In this document: positions 39,573-50,546 of the stretch, piece by piece | How the letters are laid out: every line of letters begins with the position of its first letter | Numbering within the stretch: position 1 is the stretch's first letter | Position numbers and translations under genes: made by a program | Assembly (NCBI GenBank): GCA_030433805.1 | Contig: JARUXA010000015.1 | Span: 87,302 to 151,301, forward strand | Reading direction: 5' to 3' | Source: Sphingomonas sp. PsM26 | GTDB lineage: Bacteria; Pseudomonadota; Alphaproteobacteria; Sphingomonadales; Sphingomonadaceae | DNA: 64,000 nt | Notes under the pieces: model-generated | Told to the model about the DNA's origin: nothing | The model's database searches: none | What the model saw: only the letters and a program-made list of their open reading frames with translations

Positions 39573-40310
39573 ATGACTGATATCAACGCTGCCGCTGCTG
39601 CGGGCGACCGTCCGCTGGCTGGCCAGGTCGCCCTCGTCACTGGTGCTAGCAAGGGGATCGGTGCGGCCACCGCGATCGCGCTGGCGGCGGCGGGTGCGCA
39701 TGTCGTACTGACCGCGCGTACCGCGGCATCGCTCGAAGCGGTCGAGAATGCGATATTCGACGCGGGCGGCTCGGCGACGATCGCGCCGCTCGACCTGACC
39801 CAGGCCGACGCCATCGCACGGCTCGGCACGGCGATCGGTGAACGCTGGCCGGCGCTCGATATCTTGGTGCTCAACGCCGCGATGCTGGGGACGCTTGCCC
39901 CGGTACCGGCGATCGACCCCAAGGAAATGGCGGCGGTCCTGACGCTCAACATCAGCGCGCAAGCCGCGCTGATCGCGGCGTTCGACCCGATGCTGCGCAA
40001 GTCGAAGCGCGCTCGCGTAATCGGCATGACCTCCAGCGTCGGGCGCAAGCCGCGGGCGTATTGGGGGCTGTACGGAGCCTCGAAGGCAGCGTTCGAGACG
40101 ATCGTCTCGGCGTATGGCGACGAGATGGAGCATGTCAGCCAGATCCGCACCGCGATCCTTGACCCCGGGGCGACGCGGACCGACATGCGCCGTCGTGCCT
40201 ATCCTGGGGAAGATCCCAAGTCGGTCAAGGAACCAAGCGTGGTTGCGAACCGGATCGTCGCGCTGCTGACCGAGGATTTCGTTACGGGGCATTTCGAACG
40301 GGTCGGGTGA
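39573..40310 (+). CDS. Short-chain dehydrogenase/reductase
   Basis: NAD(P)-dependent oxidoreductase of 245 residues. The cofactor motif is TGASKGIG, the catalytic Ser/Tyr/Lys triad is in MTSSVGRK and YGASK, with NAA at LVLNAAML. It resembles YciK-type SDRs; substrate unknown. The start is 11 bases after the purF stop with AAGGA upstream, so the two are cotranscribed. Confidence 0.88.
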   Translation: MTDINAAAAAGDRPLAGQVALVTGASKGIGAATAIALAAAGAHVVLTARTAASLEAVENAIFDAGGSATIAPLDLTQADAIARLGTAIGERWPALDILVLNAAMLGTLAPVPAIDPKEMAAVLTLNISAQAALIAAFDPMLRKSKRARVIGMTSSVGRKPRAYWGLYGASKAAFETIVSAYGDEMEHVSQIRTAILDPGATRTDMRRRAYPGEDPKSVKEPSVVANRIVALLTEDFVTGHFERVG

Positions 40311-40420
40311 AATCGGTTGGTAGTGGGCAGCTCCGTGACCCCACCCCATAATTCCCACGAAGGCGAGACCTCTGCCTAAGGGCATCGGAGGTTTACGCGT
40401 CGCCCACCCCGAAAAGCTGC

Positions 40421-40511
40421 CGTCATGCTGAACTCGTTTCAGCATCCACCGCGCAACAGGCATAGTCCGGAATCGTTTAGGGCTGGATCCTGAAACAAGT
40501 TCAGGATGACG
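40421..40511. repeat. Paired palindromic repeat, family B copy 2
   Basis: CGTCATGCTGAACTCGTTTC plus AGCATCCACCG faces GGATCCTGAAACAAGTTCAG plus GATGACG. It lies in the 265-bp gap 40311-40575 between convergent genes; nothing else is seen there. Confidence 0.85.
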
Positions 40512-40575
40512 GGCGGGCTTGCAGACGTCTTGCCTTCGCGGCGATGACGGTAGGTGGCGGCACGGTCGACGGTCC

Positions 40576-41775
40576 TCAGCCCCCCGCCTTCACCAGCGTC
40601 ACTTGCGCCACATCGATCCCCTGCCCGCGGAATCCGCCTTCGCAGTACATCAGATAATAGCGCCACAAGTCGATGAACTTGCGGTCGAACTTCGTAGGCA
40701 ACCGACCCGCCGAAACCGCCGCATCGAACGCAACACGCCAGCGCCGCAGCGTCTCGGCATAATGCAATCCGAAGCTGTGATTGTCGCGCCATTCGAGCCC
40801 ATGCTCCGCCGCCAGCGCGCGGAAGCGGCTTTCCGACAGCAGCATCCCGCCCGGAAAGACGAACCGCTGGATGAAATCGACGTTCGCGGCATAGGCCTCG
40901 AAGATCGCGTCATCGATCGTGATATACTGGATCGCCGCTCGCCCGCCGGGCTTGAGCGCGCGGGCCACCGCCGCGAGATACGTGCCCCAATAGTCCTGTC
41001 CGACCGCCTCGACCATCTCGATGCTTGCGATCCCGTCATACTGGCCCGTGACATCGCGGTAATCGGTCCGCGAGACGGTGACGCCCGACAGGCCGGCATC
41101 CGCGATCCGGTCATTGACCGCACGTTCCTGTTCGCTCGACAGTGTGATCGCATCGACCTGCAACCCACGCCGCGCCGCCGCCTCGGCAAAGCCACCCCAT
41201 CCGCAGCCGATCTCGAGCACGGTCCGCCCGGGCGTCAGGTCCAGCCGATCGAGGATCGCAGCGTTCTTGCGCCCCTGTGCCGCAGTCAGATTCTCGGTCG
41301 TCATCGTCGCTTCGTCGAACAAAGCGGCCGAATACATCATGCTCGGATCGAGCCACAGGCTGTAAAAATCGTTGCCCAGATCGTAATGGAAATGGATGTT
41401 GCGCCGCGATCCCGCGCGCGAATTACGACGTAGGCCGTTGCGCCATCCGCGCAGCATCCGGATCATCCCGCCGGACCGCGCCGTCCCACCCAGACTGACG
41501 CGGTTGCGCATGAACAGCTCGAACAGCACGGTCGGATCTGGACTGGTCCACTCCCCCTTCGACCAGCCGACATACCAACCCGCCGAGCCCCCCGTCACCA
41601 ACCGCAGCAGCGCGCGCCAGCTGACCAGATCGACCACTGCCGCCGGCCCGGGCGCACGTCCGCCGAGCAGCCGCTTGCGTCCCCCCGGCAAGGTCGCCGC
41701 GAGCGATCCCTCGACCAGACCGGAATCGATCCGGTCGAGCACGGCGTTGAACGGTTTTGCAAATACCCCAAACAT
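40576..41775 (-). CDS. cfa: Cyclopropane-fatty-acyl-phospholipid synthase
   Basis: SAM-dependent enzyme that adds methylene bridges to membrane unsaturated fatty acids; 399 residues. HFHYDLGNDFYSLWLDP is the family signature, with the SAM motif VLEIGCGWGGFAEAAARR and the YRDVTGQYDG region. Active-site-like Glu/Tyr around MVEAVG and the C-terminal WRYYLMYCEGGFR helix fit Cfa. It lies 40 bases downstream of phrB on the same strand. Confidence 0.9.
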   Translation of the reverse strand: MFGVFAKPFNAVLDRIDSGLVEGSLAATLPGGRKRLLGGRAPGPAAVVDLVSWRALLRLVTGGSAGWYVGWSKGEWTSPDPTVLFELFMRNRVSLGGTARSGGMIRMLRGWRNGLRRNSRAGSRRNIHFHYDLGNDFYSLWLDPSMMYSAALFDEATMTTENLTAAQGRKNAAILDRLDLTPGRTVLEIGCGWGGFAEAAARRGLQVDAITLSSEQERAVNDRIADAGLSGVTVSRTDYRDVTGQYDGIASIEMVEAVGQDYWGTYLAAVARALKPGGRAAIQYITIDDAIFEAYAANVDFIQRFVFPGGMLLSESRFRALAAEHGLEWRDNHSFGLHYAETLRRWRVAFDAAVSAGRLPTKFDRKFIDLWRYYLMYCEGGFRGQGIDVAQVTLVKAGG

Positions 41776-41815
41776 CGCGCCCCCCTCGCATTCCGGGGCG
41801 TGGTTGCCAAGCCGC

Positions 41816-43189
41816 TCAGCGCACCTGTTTTACCGCCTGCAATGCGCGCTCGCGCGCCTCGCGGTGGCCGATGATCTTGGCGGGATAATCTTTCGGGAGG
41901 CACCCGGCTTCCTCAGGGTCGTGGATCGCGTCGCCCTCCACGTCGGCGAGTTCGGGCACCCACTGGCGGATATAGTCCGCCGCATCGAATTTCGGCGACT
42001 GCGTAAGCGGCGCCATGATCCGGACGAACATGTTCGAATCGATTCCCGTGCCCGCGGTCCACTGCCAGTTGACCGAGTTGGACCCATAGTCGCCATCGAC
42101 CAGGCAATCCCAGAACCACCGCTCGCCCTCGCGCCAGTCGATCAGGAGATGCTTGATGAGGAAGCTCGCGGTGATCATGCGGACGCGGTTGTGCATCCAG
42201 CCGGTCTTCCAAAGCTGGCGCATCCCAGCGTCGACGATCGGATAGCCGGTGCGGCCCTGCTGCCACGCCTTGAGATCGGCATCGGCGTCCTTCCCGCTGC
42301 GCCACGGCATTGCATCATACTTCTCGCGGGCGTTCTTCGTGCCGTATTCCGGATATTGCAGGATGACGGTCTGCGCATAGTCGCGCCAGCCGATCTCGCT
42401 CAGGAAGACATCGACCGATCCGCCGACATCGGCAACCGCGTGCCACACCTGCGCCGCCGACAGCTCCCCGAAGTGGAGATGCGGCGACAAGCGCGAGCTG
42501 CCCTCCTGCGAGGGGAAGTTGCGCGTGTCGTCATAGTCATCCGCCTGCTTCTTGAAGGCGTTCAGGCGATCGTGCGCGGCGCCCTCGCCGGGCGTCCAGT
42601 CGTCCGAGAAGCCGGTCGACCAGTCGGGCTTGGTCGGCAGCAGCGTCCAGTCGGCAAGTTTGTCGCTCTTGGGCCATTTGGACGGCGACGGGATCTTGCC
42701 GGGTTTGTGGATCGGCGCGGGGGGCGGCATGTGCTGCTTGAGCGCGCGCCAGAACGGGGTGTAGATCTTGTACTGCCCGCCGCTGCCGGTCGTGATCGAC
42801 CCCGGCGGCGCGAGGTAATTGCCGTCGTGGCAGACGAGGTCGAGCGTCTCGGCGATCGCTTCCTCGGCCTTGCGCCACCACGGTTCGAAATGGCGGATGC
42901 AATGGACCTGCGTCGCACCAGTTTCCTCAGCGAGCTGCGCCAGCACGTCCACGCATTTCCCGCGCCGCAGAATCAGCCGCGAGCCCTTCTCGCGCAGGTC
43001 TGCATCGAGGCTCTCGAGGCTGTGGTGGAGCCACCAGCGCGAGGCACCGCCCATATGGTATTTGTCGGGGGTGTCGTCGTCGAGGATGTAAACGGGGATG
43101 ACCGCGCCTGCGTTGATCGCGGCGAGGAGGGCGGGCTGGTCGGCCAGGCGGAGGTCTCGGCGGAGCCAGAGGATGGTGGGGGTGGTCAA
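41816..43189 (-). CDS. phrB: Deoxyribodipyrimidine photolyase
   Basis: Light-driven repair of cyclobutane pyrimidine dimers, 457 residues. ILWLRRDLRLADQPAL at the N terminus, the FAD-binding SRLSPHLHFGELS, WRDYAQTVI, the tryptophan-rich KTGWMHNRVRMI and DGDYGSNSVNWQWTAGTG. The reading starts with TTG at 43189, eleven bases beyond which a repeat of the GxxExxY unit begins; no better ATG is in frame. Coupled to cfa downstream. Confidence 0.94.
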   Translation of the reverse strand: MTTPTILWLRRDLRLADQPALLAAINAGAVIPVYILDDDTPDKYHMGGASRWWLHHSLESLDADLREKGSRLILRRGKCVDVLAQLAEETGATQVHCIRHFEPWWRKAEEAIAETLDLVCHDGNYLAPPGSITTGSGGQYKIYTPFWRALKQHMPPPAPIHKPGKIPSPSKWPKSDKLADWTLLPTKPDWSTGFSDDWTPGEGAAHDRLNAFKKQADDYDDTRNFPSQEGSSRLSPHLHFGELSAAQVWHAVADVGGSVDVFLSEIGWRDYAQTVILQYPEYGTKNAREKYDAMPWRSGKDADADLKAWQQGRTGYPIVDAGMRQLWKTGWMHNRVRMITASFLIKHLLIDWREGERWFWDCLVDGDYGSNSVNWQWTAGTGIDSNMFVRIMAPLTQSPKFDAADYIRQWVPELADVEGDAIHDPEEAGCLPKDYPAKIIGHREARERALQAVKQVR

Positions 43190-43199
43190 GAAGCTTTAC

Positions 43200-43221
43200 T
43201 CACGCAAAGGCGCAAAGGCGC
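43200..43221 (+). repeat. Left terminal inverted repeat of the GxxExxY unit
   Basis: A 22-bp sequence beginning TCACGCAAAGGCGCAAAG and ending GCGC, built from repeated CGCAAAGG octamers. Inverted at 43641-43662 with a single mismatch. Confidence 0.85.
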
Positions 43222-43233
43222 GAAGGCACCGGA

Positions 43234-43623
43234 TCAACCGGCATAGTTGTTTACAACGCGCCGAACGCCTTCTTTGAAGGTGCTGGCACCAAAATTGATC
43301 AGCAAACCAAGCGGTAAGTCCATCAGGCGCAGGTAGGTCAGCACCTGCTTGGCATGCACAGGCGCAAAGCGCTCGGTCGATTTCAGTTCCACAAGCAGTT
43401 GCCGTTCGATCAACAGATCGGCCCGGAACCCCTCGGTGATAACCAGTCCGTCGAACCGGATCGGGATCGGCTTCTGTCGCTCAACAAAAAAGCCTCGCTT
43501 GGCGAGGCTTTCGAAGAGGCAGACTTCATAGACGGATTCAAGCAATCCAGGCCCAAGCGCAGCATGCAGCTTGAACCCACAGTCCACTGCATGCCGCGCC
43601 AAGGATTCCAGAGCTTCGCTCAA
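43234..43623 (-). CDS. GxxExxY-family protein, PD-(D/E)XK-like
   Basis: A 129-residue protein. The name-giving motif is in GLLESVYEVCLFESLAKRGF, and a nuclease-like core follows: FRADLLIERQLLVELKSTER holds the D...E-x-K arrangement of PD-(D/E)XK enzymes. The start is TTG (AGAGG upstream), unusual here. Function of the family is unknown. It is flanked closely by inverted repeats, which suggests the gene moves as a unit (inference). Confidence 0.85.
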   Translation of the reverse strand: MSEALESLARHAVDCGFKLHAALGPGLLESVYEVCLFESLAKRGFFVERQKPIPIRFDGLVITEGFRADLLIERQLLVELKSTERFAPVHAKQVLTYLRLMDLPLGLLINFGASTFKEGVRRVVNNYAG

Positions 43624-43640
43624 CCGCCTCTTCTCTTTTA

Positions 43641-43662
43641 GCGTCTTTGCGCCTTTGCGTGA
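43641..43662 (-). repeat. Right terminal inverted repeat of the GxxExxY unit
   Basis: Read on the minus strand it begins TCACGCAAAGGCGCAAAG and differs from the left end at one position (GACGC versus GGCGC). Confidence 0.85.
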
Positions 43663-43670
43663 TCAAACCC

Positions 43671-43690
43671 TTCTGCCTTGGAAGGCAGAA
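43671..43690 (-). terminator. Hairpin after korB
   Basis: TTCTGCCTT and AAGGCAGAA form a nine-base perfect stem with a two-base loop just beyond the korB stop. On the minus strand it is followed by GGGTTTG, a weak T-tract. Confidence 0.5.
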
Positions 43691-43693
43691 CGA

Positions 43694-44724
43694 TTACATC
43701 GAATGCGGCTCTTTCTCCACCTGCCACGTCTGCCCCTGCGACAGCAGCTTCTGCAGGTCGGGCGTCTTGCCCTTCGCCGCTTCCGCATTCTGCGTCACGA
43801 CAGCACTTTCGAACGTCGGGCGCGGATCGTCGAACAGCACGCCAAGCGCCATCGGGAACATCCCGAAGGGCATCTCGACCAGCATGTGCGCCAACCCACG
43901 GTTGGTCTGGTCGTGCACGATCACGCCCGCCGCCGCCCAATCGCCATCGACCACGTCAACGACCTTGAGCACCAGCCGCTCCATGTCCATTGCCAGCCCC
44001 TTGGTGCCGGCCTCGAACAGCAACGGCTTGCCATGCTCGACCCAGAGCTGGTTAGCGCCCGCGTTCTTCTTCTCGGTGAACGGCGCGAAGACGTCGTCGT
44101 TATAGACGATGCAGTTCTGGAAGATCTCGACGAACCCGGTGCCCTTGTGCGCATGCGCGGCCTTGAGGACGCCGACGAGGTTCTTGTGGATGTCGATCGC
44201 GCGCGCGATGAAGCGACCGCCTGCGCCGAGCGCAAACGCGCACGGGTTGGCGGGGGTGTCGACCGAGCCGAACGGAGTCGACGGCGTACGCGTGCCGACG
44301 CGCGACGTCGGGGAGTATTGCCCCTTGGTCAGGCCGTAGATCTCGTTGTTGAACAGCAGCACCTGGCAATCGAGATTGCGGCGGATCAGGTGCATCGTGT
44401 GGTTGCCGCCGATCGACAGCGCGTCGCCATCACCGGTGATGATCCACACGTCGAGATCGGGGTTGGCGAGCTTGACGCCCGTCGCCACCGCCGGTGCACG
44501 ACCGTGGATCGTGTGGAAGCCGTAGGTTTCCATGTAATAAGGAAAGCGCGACGAGCAGCCGATGCCGCTGACGAACACGGTGTTTTCCGGACGCGCACCA
44601 ATCTCTGGCATGGTGCGCTGAACCGCCTTGAGCACGGCATAGTCGCCGCAGCCCGGGCACCAGCGGACTTCCTGATCGGTTTCCCAGTCCTTCGGCGTCG
44701 TCTTGGCGATGGGGGTCATGTCGT

Positions 44725-44728
<4 letters not shown>
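43694..44728 (-). CDS. korB: 2-oxoacid:ferredoxin oxidoreductase, beta subunit
   Basis: Thiamine-diphosphate-binding subunit (344 residues) of a 2-oxoglutarate-type oxidoreductase. WCPGCGDYAVL and the Cys in GIGCSSRFPYYME are iron-sulfur ligands; ITGDGDALSIGGNH is the thiamine-binding motif. With korA it would pass electrons from a 2-oxoacid to ferredoxin, alongside or in place of the NAD-linked dehydrogenase. The start overlaps korA by four bases. Confidence 0.93.
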
Positions 44729-46656
<1,928 letters not shown>

Positions 46657-46758
46657 CAGCGTCTTGTCCTACGGGTAATCGTTGTCATGCCCTTATGCCT
46701 CGAACGGCGCAGGGCCAAGGTAGTTTCAGTAAAGGGCGGTGCAACCGCTGCTTTCCGG

Positions 46759-47661
46759 TCACCCGGCTCCGGCGAAGGCCGTGCCGAGCGTCAGGATCGC
46801 CCGCACATGCCGTTCGGCAAGCGCGACCGTGTCTTCGCCATAGCCGCCACCAACCGTACTCGCCAGCGGAATGCCCCGATCGATCGCAAGCCGCGCGACG
46901 AGATTCTCGCGCGCGACCAGCCCCTCATCGGTCAGCGCGAGCCGCCCCAGCCGGTCGTTCGCGAGCGGATCGATCCCGGCTTGGTAGAGAATGATCTGCG
47001 GTCGAAGCTCGTCGAGCATCGGCACCAGCGTCGACTCGAGGGTCGCGAGATAGGCCGCGTCGCCGGTCGCATCGGGCAGCCCGACGTCGAGCGTCGAGCG
47101 CGCCTTGCGGACCGGGAAGTTCTTCTCGGCGTGGATCGAATAGGTCGCGATCTGGGGATAGCCGGCGGTCAGTGCAGCGGTACCGTCGCCCTGATGGACG
47201 TCGCAATCGACCACCAGCACGCGCAAGCCGTCCTCCTCCGCGAGCCGCACGGCCGCGATCGCGAGATCGTTGAAGACGCAATAGCCGGCCCCTGTCGCCG
47301 CCAGCGCATGATGGCTGCCGCCCGCGGTATTGGCGGCAAACCCGCGTTCCAGCGCAATCTTTCCGGCAAGCCACGTGCCGCCGGGCACCACCGCCGCGCG
47401 CGCCGCAACCGACTCGGTCACCGCGAAGCCGATCCTTCGCTCCTTCTCGCGGGGGACGCGGGCACCGAGCACCTCGGCGACATAGTCGGCGTCATGCACC
47501 GCCTCGAGCCAATATAGCGGCATCGCGTCGGGCACATGCCACGCGACCCCTGCGCCTTCCACCTCGAGCCGATTGCGGATCGCCGCGTTCTTGCTGAGCT
47601 GGCTGGGATTGTTTGCCTGGCCCGTAGCGACATAGGCGGGGTGATGGACGACCGGGATCAT
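46759..47661 (-). CDS. Histone-deacetylase-family amidohydrolase
   Basis: Zinc-dependent deacetylase-fold enzyme of 300 residues. The active-site HH pair is in GGSHHALAATGAGYCVFND; metal ligands are in VVDCDVHQGDGTA and AGIDPLANDRLG. Bacterial members include acetoin-utilisation AcuC and acetylpolyamine hydrolases; this one is shorter and of unknown substrate. The start at MIPVVHHPAY (47661) is chosen over a 25-codon longer frame that overlaps the divergent esterase gene start. Confidence 0.85.
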   Translation of the reverse strand: MIPVVHHPAYVATGQANNPSQLSKNAAIRNRLEVEGAGVAWHVPDAMPLYWLEAVHDADYVAEVLGARVPREKERRIGFAVTESVAARAAVVPGGTWLAGKIALERGFAANTAGGSHHALAATGAGYCVFNDLAIAAVRLAEEDGLRVLVVDCDVHQGDGTAALTAGYPQIATYSIHAEKNFPVRKARSTLDVGLPDATGDAAYLATLESTLVPMLDELRPQIILYQAGIDPLANDRLGRLALTDEGLVARENLVARLAIDRGIPLASTVGGGYGEDTVALAERHVRAILTLGTAFAGAG

Positions 47662-47709
47662 CCTGCCTAGGTAGGCCTGAGACTGGCAGAGACCAATGGA
47701 GAGCGCCGA

Positions 47710-48708
47710 ATGGCCGACAGCAGCACCCCGCCCCAAACCCCTTCCCCTTATGTTCGCGCCGATGTCGCGGGCTTCCTGGCGTTCCTAAACAATCTCCCCG
47801 GCCCGCGCACGCACGAGATGGAGCCGCCAGCGGCACGTGCGACCTACAAGGCGATGAAGGACGTCGCGGACCCGCCGGTCGGCGAACTGGGGACGATCCG
47901 GGATATCGCGATCCCCGGTCCCGCCGGGACGATCCCGGCGCGGCTGTTCGACGTGCAGGAGAGTCGCTTGCCCGGCCCGCTCGTAATGTTCTACCACGGC
48001 GGCGGGTTCGTGATCGGCGATCTCGACACCCACGCCAGCTTCTGCGCCGAAGTGTCGCGCGCGCTCGATCTGCCCGTGCTCGCAGTCGATTATCGGCTGG
48101 CACCCGAGGCACCGTGGCCCGCCGCGCCGGACGATTGCGAGGCCGCAGCCCGCTGGGCGGCGGGATCGCCCGCAGAGCTCGGACGTAGCGTGACCGCACT
48201 GGTCCCCTGTGGCGACAGCGCGGGCGGTAACCTGGCGATCGTGGTGACCGCCGCCCTGCGCGACGCGCCTGCCGCCGTGCCGGTGATCGCGCACCTGCCC
48301 TTTTATCCTGCGACCGACACGACGCGGGAATATCCGTCTTATTCGGCGTTTGCCGAGGGGTATCTGCTGACGCGGGCGAGCATGGACTGGTTCAACGCCG
48401 CCTATCAGGCCGAGGCGGAGCATGTCCGCGCCTCCCCGCTCAAAGGCGATCTGCGCGGCATGCCCCCCGCCGTCATCGTCACCGCCAGCCTCGATCCGAT
48501 CCGCGACCAGGGTCGCGCCTATGCCGCGGCTCTGGCGCAGGCCGGCGTTGCGGTGGTGTTCCGCGAGGCCGTCGGGAACATCCACGGCTTCATAACGCTG
48601 CGAAAGGCGATCCCGTCGTCGGTCGGTGACGTTGCAGGCGCGTTGACCGCCGCAAAGGCGATCATCGCCGAGGCCGAAGCCCAGCGCGTGATGGAGCAAG
48701 CCGCATGA
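47710..48708 (+). CDS. Alpha/beta hydrolase, HSL (hormone-sensitive-lipase) type
   Basis: Esterase/lipase of 332 residues. The oxyanion HGGG is in MFYHGGGFVIGDLDTH, the nucleophile serine in GDSAGGNL, and the acid and histidine are in SLDPIRDQG and NIHGFITL. No signal peptide, so cytoplasmic. Starts 49 bases from the divergent deacetylase; overlaps the rppH start (ATGA). Confidence 0.9.
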   Translation: MADSSTPPQTPSPYVRADVAGFLAFLNNLPGPRTHEMEPPAARATYKAMKDVADPPVGELGTIRDIAIPGPAGTIPARLFDVQESRLPGPLVMFYHGGGFVIGDLDTHASFCAEVSRALDLPVLAVDYRLAPEAPWPAAPDDCEAAARWAAGSPAELGRSVTALVPCGDSAGGNLAIVVTAALRDAPAAVPVIAHLPFYPATDTTREYPSYSAFAEGYLLTRASMDWFNAAYQAEAEHVRASPLKGDLRGMPPAVIVTASLDPIRDQGRAYAAALAQAGVAVVFREAVGNIHGFITLRKAIPSSVGDVAGALTAAKAIIAEAEAQRVMEQAA

Positions 48709-49184
48709 CCGACCCGAGGACACTTCCCTATCGCCCGTGTGCCGGGCTGATGATCCTCAATGCGGAGGGCAAGGTGTTCGTCGGCCAGCGGATCGATACC
48801 GAGGTCGAGGCGTGGCAGATGCCGCAGGGTGGGATCGACGACGGCGAGGATCCGGAAACGGCGGCCCTGCGCGAGTTGCGCGAGGAGACCGGGATCACCG
48901 CGGACAAGGTCGACCTGATCGCGGTGTCGCCCGAAGAGCTGTTCTACGACCTGCCGGACGAGCTGGTTGGGCGCGTGTGGAAGGGCAAGTGGCGCGGCCA
49001 GCGACAGACGTGGTTTCTGTATCGCTTCAAGGGCTTGGACAGCGACATCGACATCGCGACCGAGCATGAGGAATTTAAGGAATGGATGTGGGTGGACCCG
49101 GCGACGCTTCCCGAGATCATCGTCGCATTCAAGGCACCGCTGTATCGGCAAGTCCTTGAGGCGTTTGCCGACCATCTCGGCTGA
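48705..49184 (+). CDS. rppH: RNA pyrophosphohydrolase
   Basis: Nudix enzyme of 159 residues that removes pyrophosphate from mRNA 5' ends, triggering decay. It begins with the YRPCAGLMILN motif, and the Nudix box GGIDDGEDPETAALRELREE with its REUXEE pattern is intact; the C-terminal KEWMWVDPATLPE stretch is typical. It overlaps the upstream esterase by four bases. Confidence 0.94.
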   Translation: MTDPRTLPYRPCAGLMILNAEGKVFVGQRIDTEVEAWQMPQGGIDDGEDPETAALRELREETGITADKVDLIAVSPEELFYDLPDELVGRVWKGKWRGQRQTWFLYRFKGLDSDIDIATEHEEFKEWMWVDPATLPEIIVAFKAPLYRQVLEAFADHLG

Positions 49185-49198
49185 AAGCAGTCTTCCTC

Positions 49199-49242
49199 GC
49201 AAGGATGCATCACTCCGGGATGGCCCCGGGGTGATGCGTTGC
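49199..49242 (+). terminator. Large hairpin between rppH and the peptidase
   Basis: GCATCACTCCGGG (49207-49219) and CCCCGGGGTGATGC (49224-49237) pair with one mismatch, extended by CGCAA/TTGCG with a bulge. No T-tract; it may be a terminator or a single palindromic repeat unit. Confidence 0.45.
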
Positions 49243-49337
49243 GGAAGCTCGACCACGACCACCGTCTTGCCGGGGCCGCAGATCGTTTCGTTTGCAACGG
49301 GCTGGAGCCGAGCGAGATGAAACGCTAGGCTGCTCGG

Positions 49338-50546
49338 ATGAGGGGATTAAACGAACACGAAATCGCGGCGATCGCGGTCGCGCGCGCGCAGCCGATGCTG
49401 CACCAGGTCGAGCAATGGTCGGCGGTCAATTCCGGAACGCGCAATCTTGGCGGGCTGGCGGAGGTTGCGGAAATGCTCATTGCGGCATTCGGTAAGCTTC
49501 CCGGAAATGTCACGCTGGTTGAAGGAGATACTGCCGAGAACGTAGGCTCAGATGGAAGTGTCGCAGTGCTCGATCATGGCCGGCACCTGCATCTTCGTGT
49601 CCGGCCTGACGCGCCCGTCCAGCTATTGCTGACGGGGCATATGGACACGGTCTATCCGGTCGATCACGCGTTCCAGTCGCTGACGATGCGGGACGACGGG
49701 AGCCTCAACGGGCCCGGCGTCGCGGACATGAAAGGCGGGCTTGCGGTGATGCTCGCCGCGCTGACCGCGGTCGAAACAAGCCCGCTTGCGTCACGGATCG
49801 GCTATGACGTCGTCATCAATTCCGATGAGGAGACCGGCTCTTTTTCGTCCACCGCGCTGATCCGGCACTGCGCACAAGGCAAGCTCGCCGCGCTGACCTA
49901 CGAACCCGCGCTGCCCGACGGAACTCTCGCTGGCGCGCGCGGGGGGACGGGCAATTTCTCGATCGTCGTCACCGGGCGCAGCGCGCATGCCGGGCGCAAT
50001 CCCGAGGAGGGGCGCAACGCGATCGTCGCGGCGGCGGACCTTTCTGTGCGGCTGCATGCCGCGCGTGGGGATGGCCTCGCGGTCAACCCGGCGCGGATCG
50101 AAGGCGGTGGCCCGAACAACGTCATTCCCGACCACGCCGTGCTGCGGCTCAACTTCCGCCCCGCCGATCACGCCGCGATCGCGCGCGCGCGAGCGTTGCT
50201 CGACACCACGATCACCGCGGTCGCGGCGCATCACGACGTCACGATCGCGCTCCACGGCAGCTTCAACCGCCCGCCAAAACCGATCGACGAAGGTGCCGCA
50301 AAGCTGTTCGATCTGGTCAAGGCCTGCGGCGCCGACCTCGGCCTCGACATTGGCTGGCGCGCCACCGGGGGCGTGTGCGACGGCAACACGATCGCTGCCT
50401 GTGGCATTCCCGTCGTGGACACGATGGGTGCGCGCGGCGGCGCGATCCATTCGCCCGACGAGTATCTGATCGTCGACTCCCTTCCCGAACGTGCGGCGCT
50501 GTCCGCGCTCACCATCTTGCGTATCGCCGAAAAGGGCCAGTTGTGA
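49338..50546 (+). CDS. M20-family metallopeptidase (carboxypeptidase G2-like)
   Basis: A 402-residue di-zinc amidohydrolase or peptidase. Metal ligands: His in LLTGHMDTVYP, Asp in GPGVADMKGG, the Glu pair in INSDEETGSFSS and His in GAIHSPDEYL. Substrate unknown, but it begins the arginine unit (astA start overlaps its stop), so it may hydrolyse an arginine- or succinyl-derived amide (inference). Confidence 0.88.
   Translation: MRGLNEHEIAAIAVARAQPMLHQVEQWSAVNSGTRNLGGLAEVAEMLIAAFGKLPGNVTLVEGDTAENVGSDGSVAVLDHGRHLHLRVRPDAPVQLLLTGHMDTVYPVDHAFQSLTMRDDGSLNGPGVADMKGGLAVMLAALTAVETSPLASRIGYDVVINSDEETGSFSSTALIRHCAQGKLAALTYEPALPDGTLAGARGGTGNFSIVVTGRSAHAGRNPEEGRNAIVAAADLSVRLHAARGDGLAVNPARIEGGGPNNVIPDHAVLRLNFRPADHAAIARARALLDTTITAVAAHHDVTIALHGSFNRPPKPIDEGAAKLFDLVKACGADLGLDIGWRATGGVCDGNTIAACGIPVVDTMGARGGAIHSPDEYLIVDSLPERAALSALTILRIAEKGQL

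Larger units (their letters stand above)
43200..43662 (-). mobile_element. 463-bp unit with terminal inverted repeats carrying a GxxExxY gene
   Basis: A single gene lies between two 22-bp inverted repeats (21 of 22 identical) placed between korB and phrB. No transposase is present and no clear target duplication is seen, so it would need mobilising in trans or represent a domesticated cassette. The gene fills 390 of 463 bp, with only 12 and 17 bp between it and the repeats. Confidence 0.5.

Noticed and set aside
43200..43662. Calling the GxxExxY unit a standard insertion sequence
   Set aside because: No transposase and no clear target-site duplication; recorded as a possible unit at reduced confidence instead.
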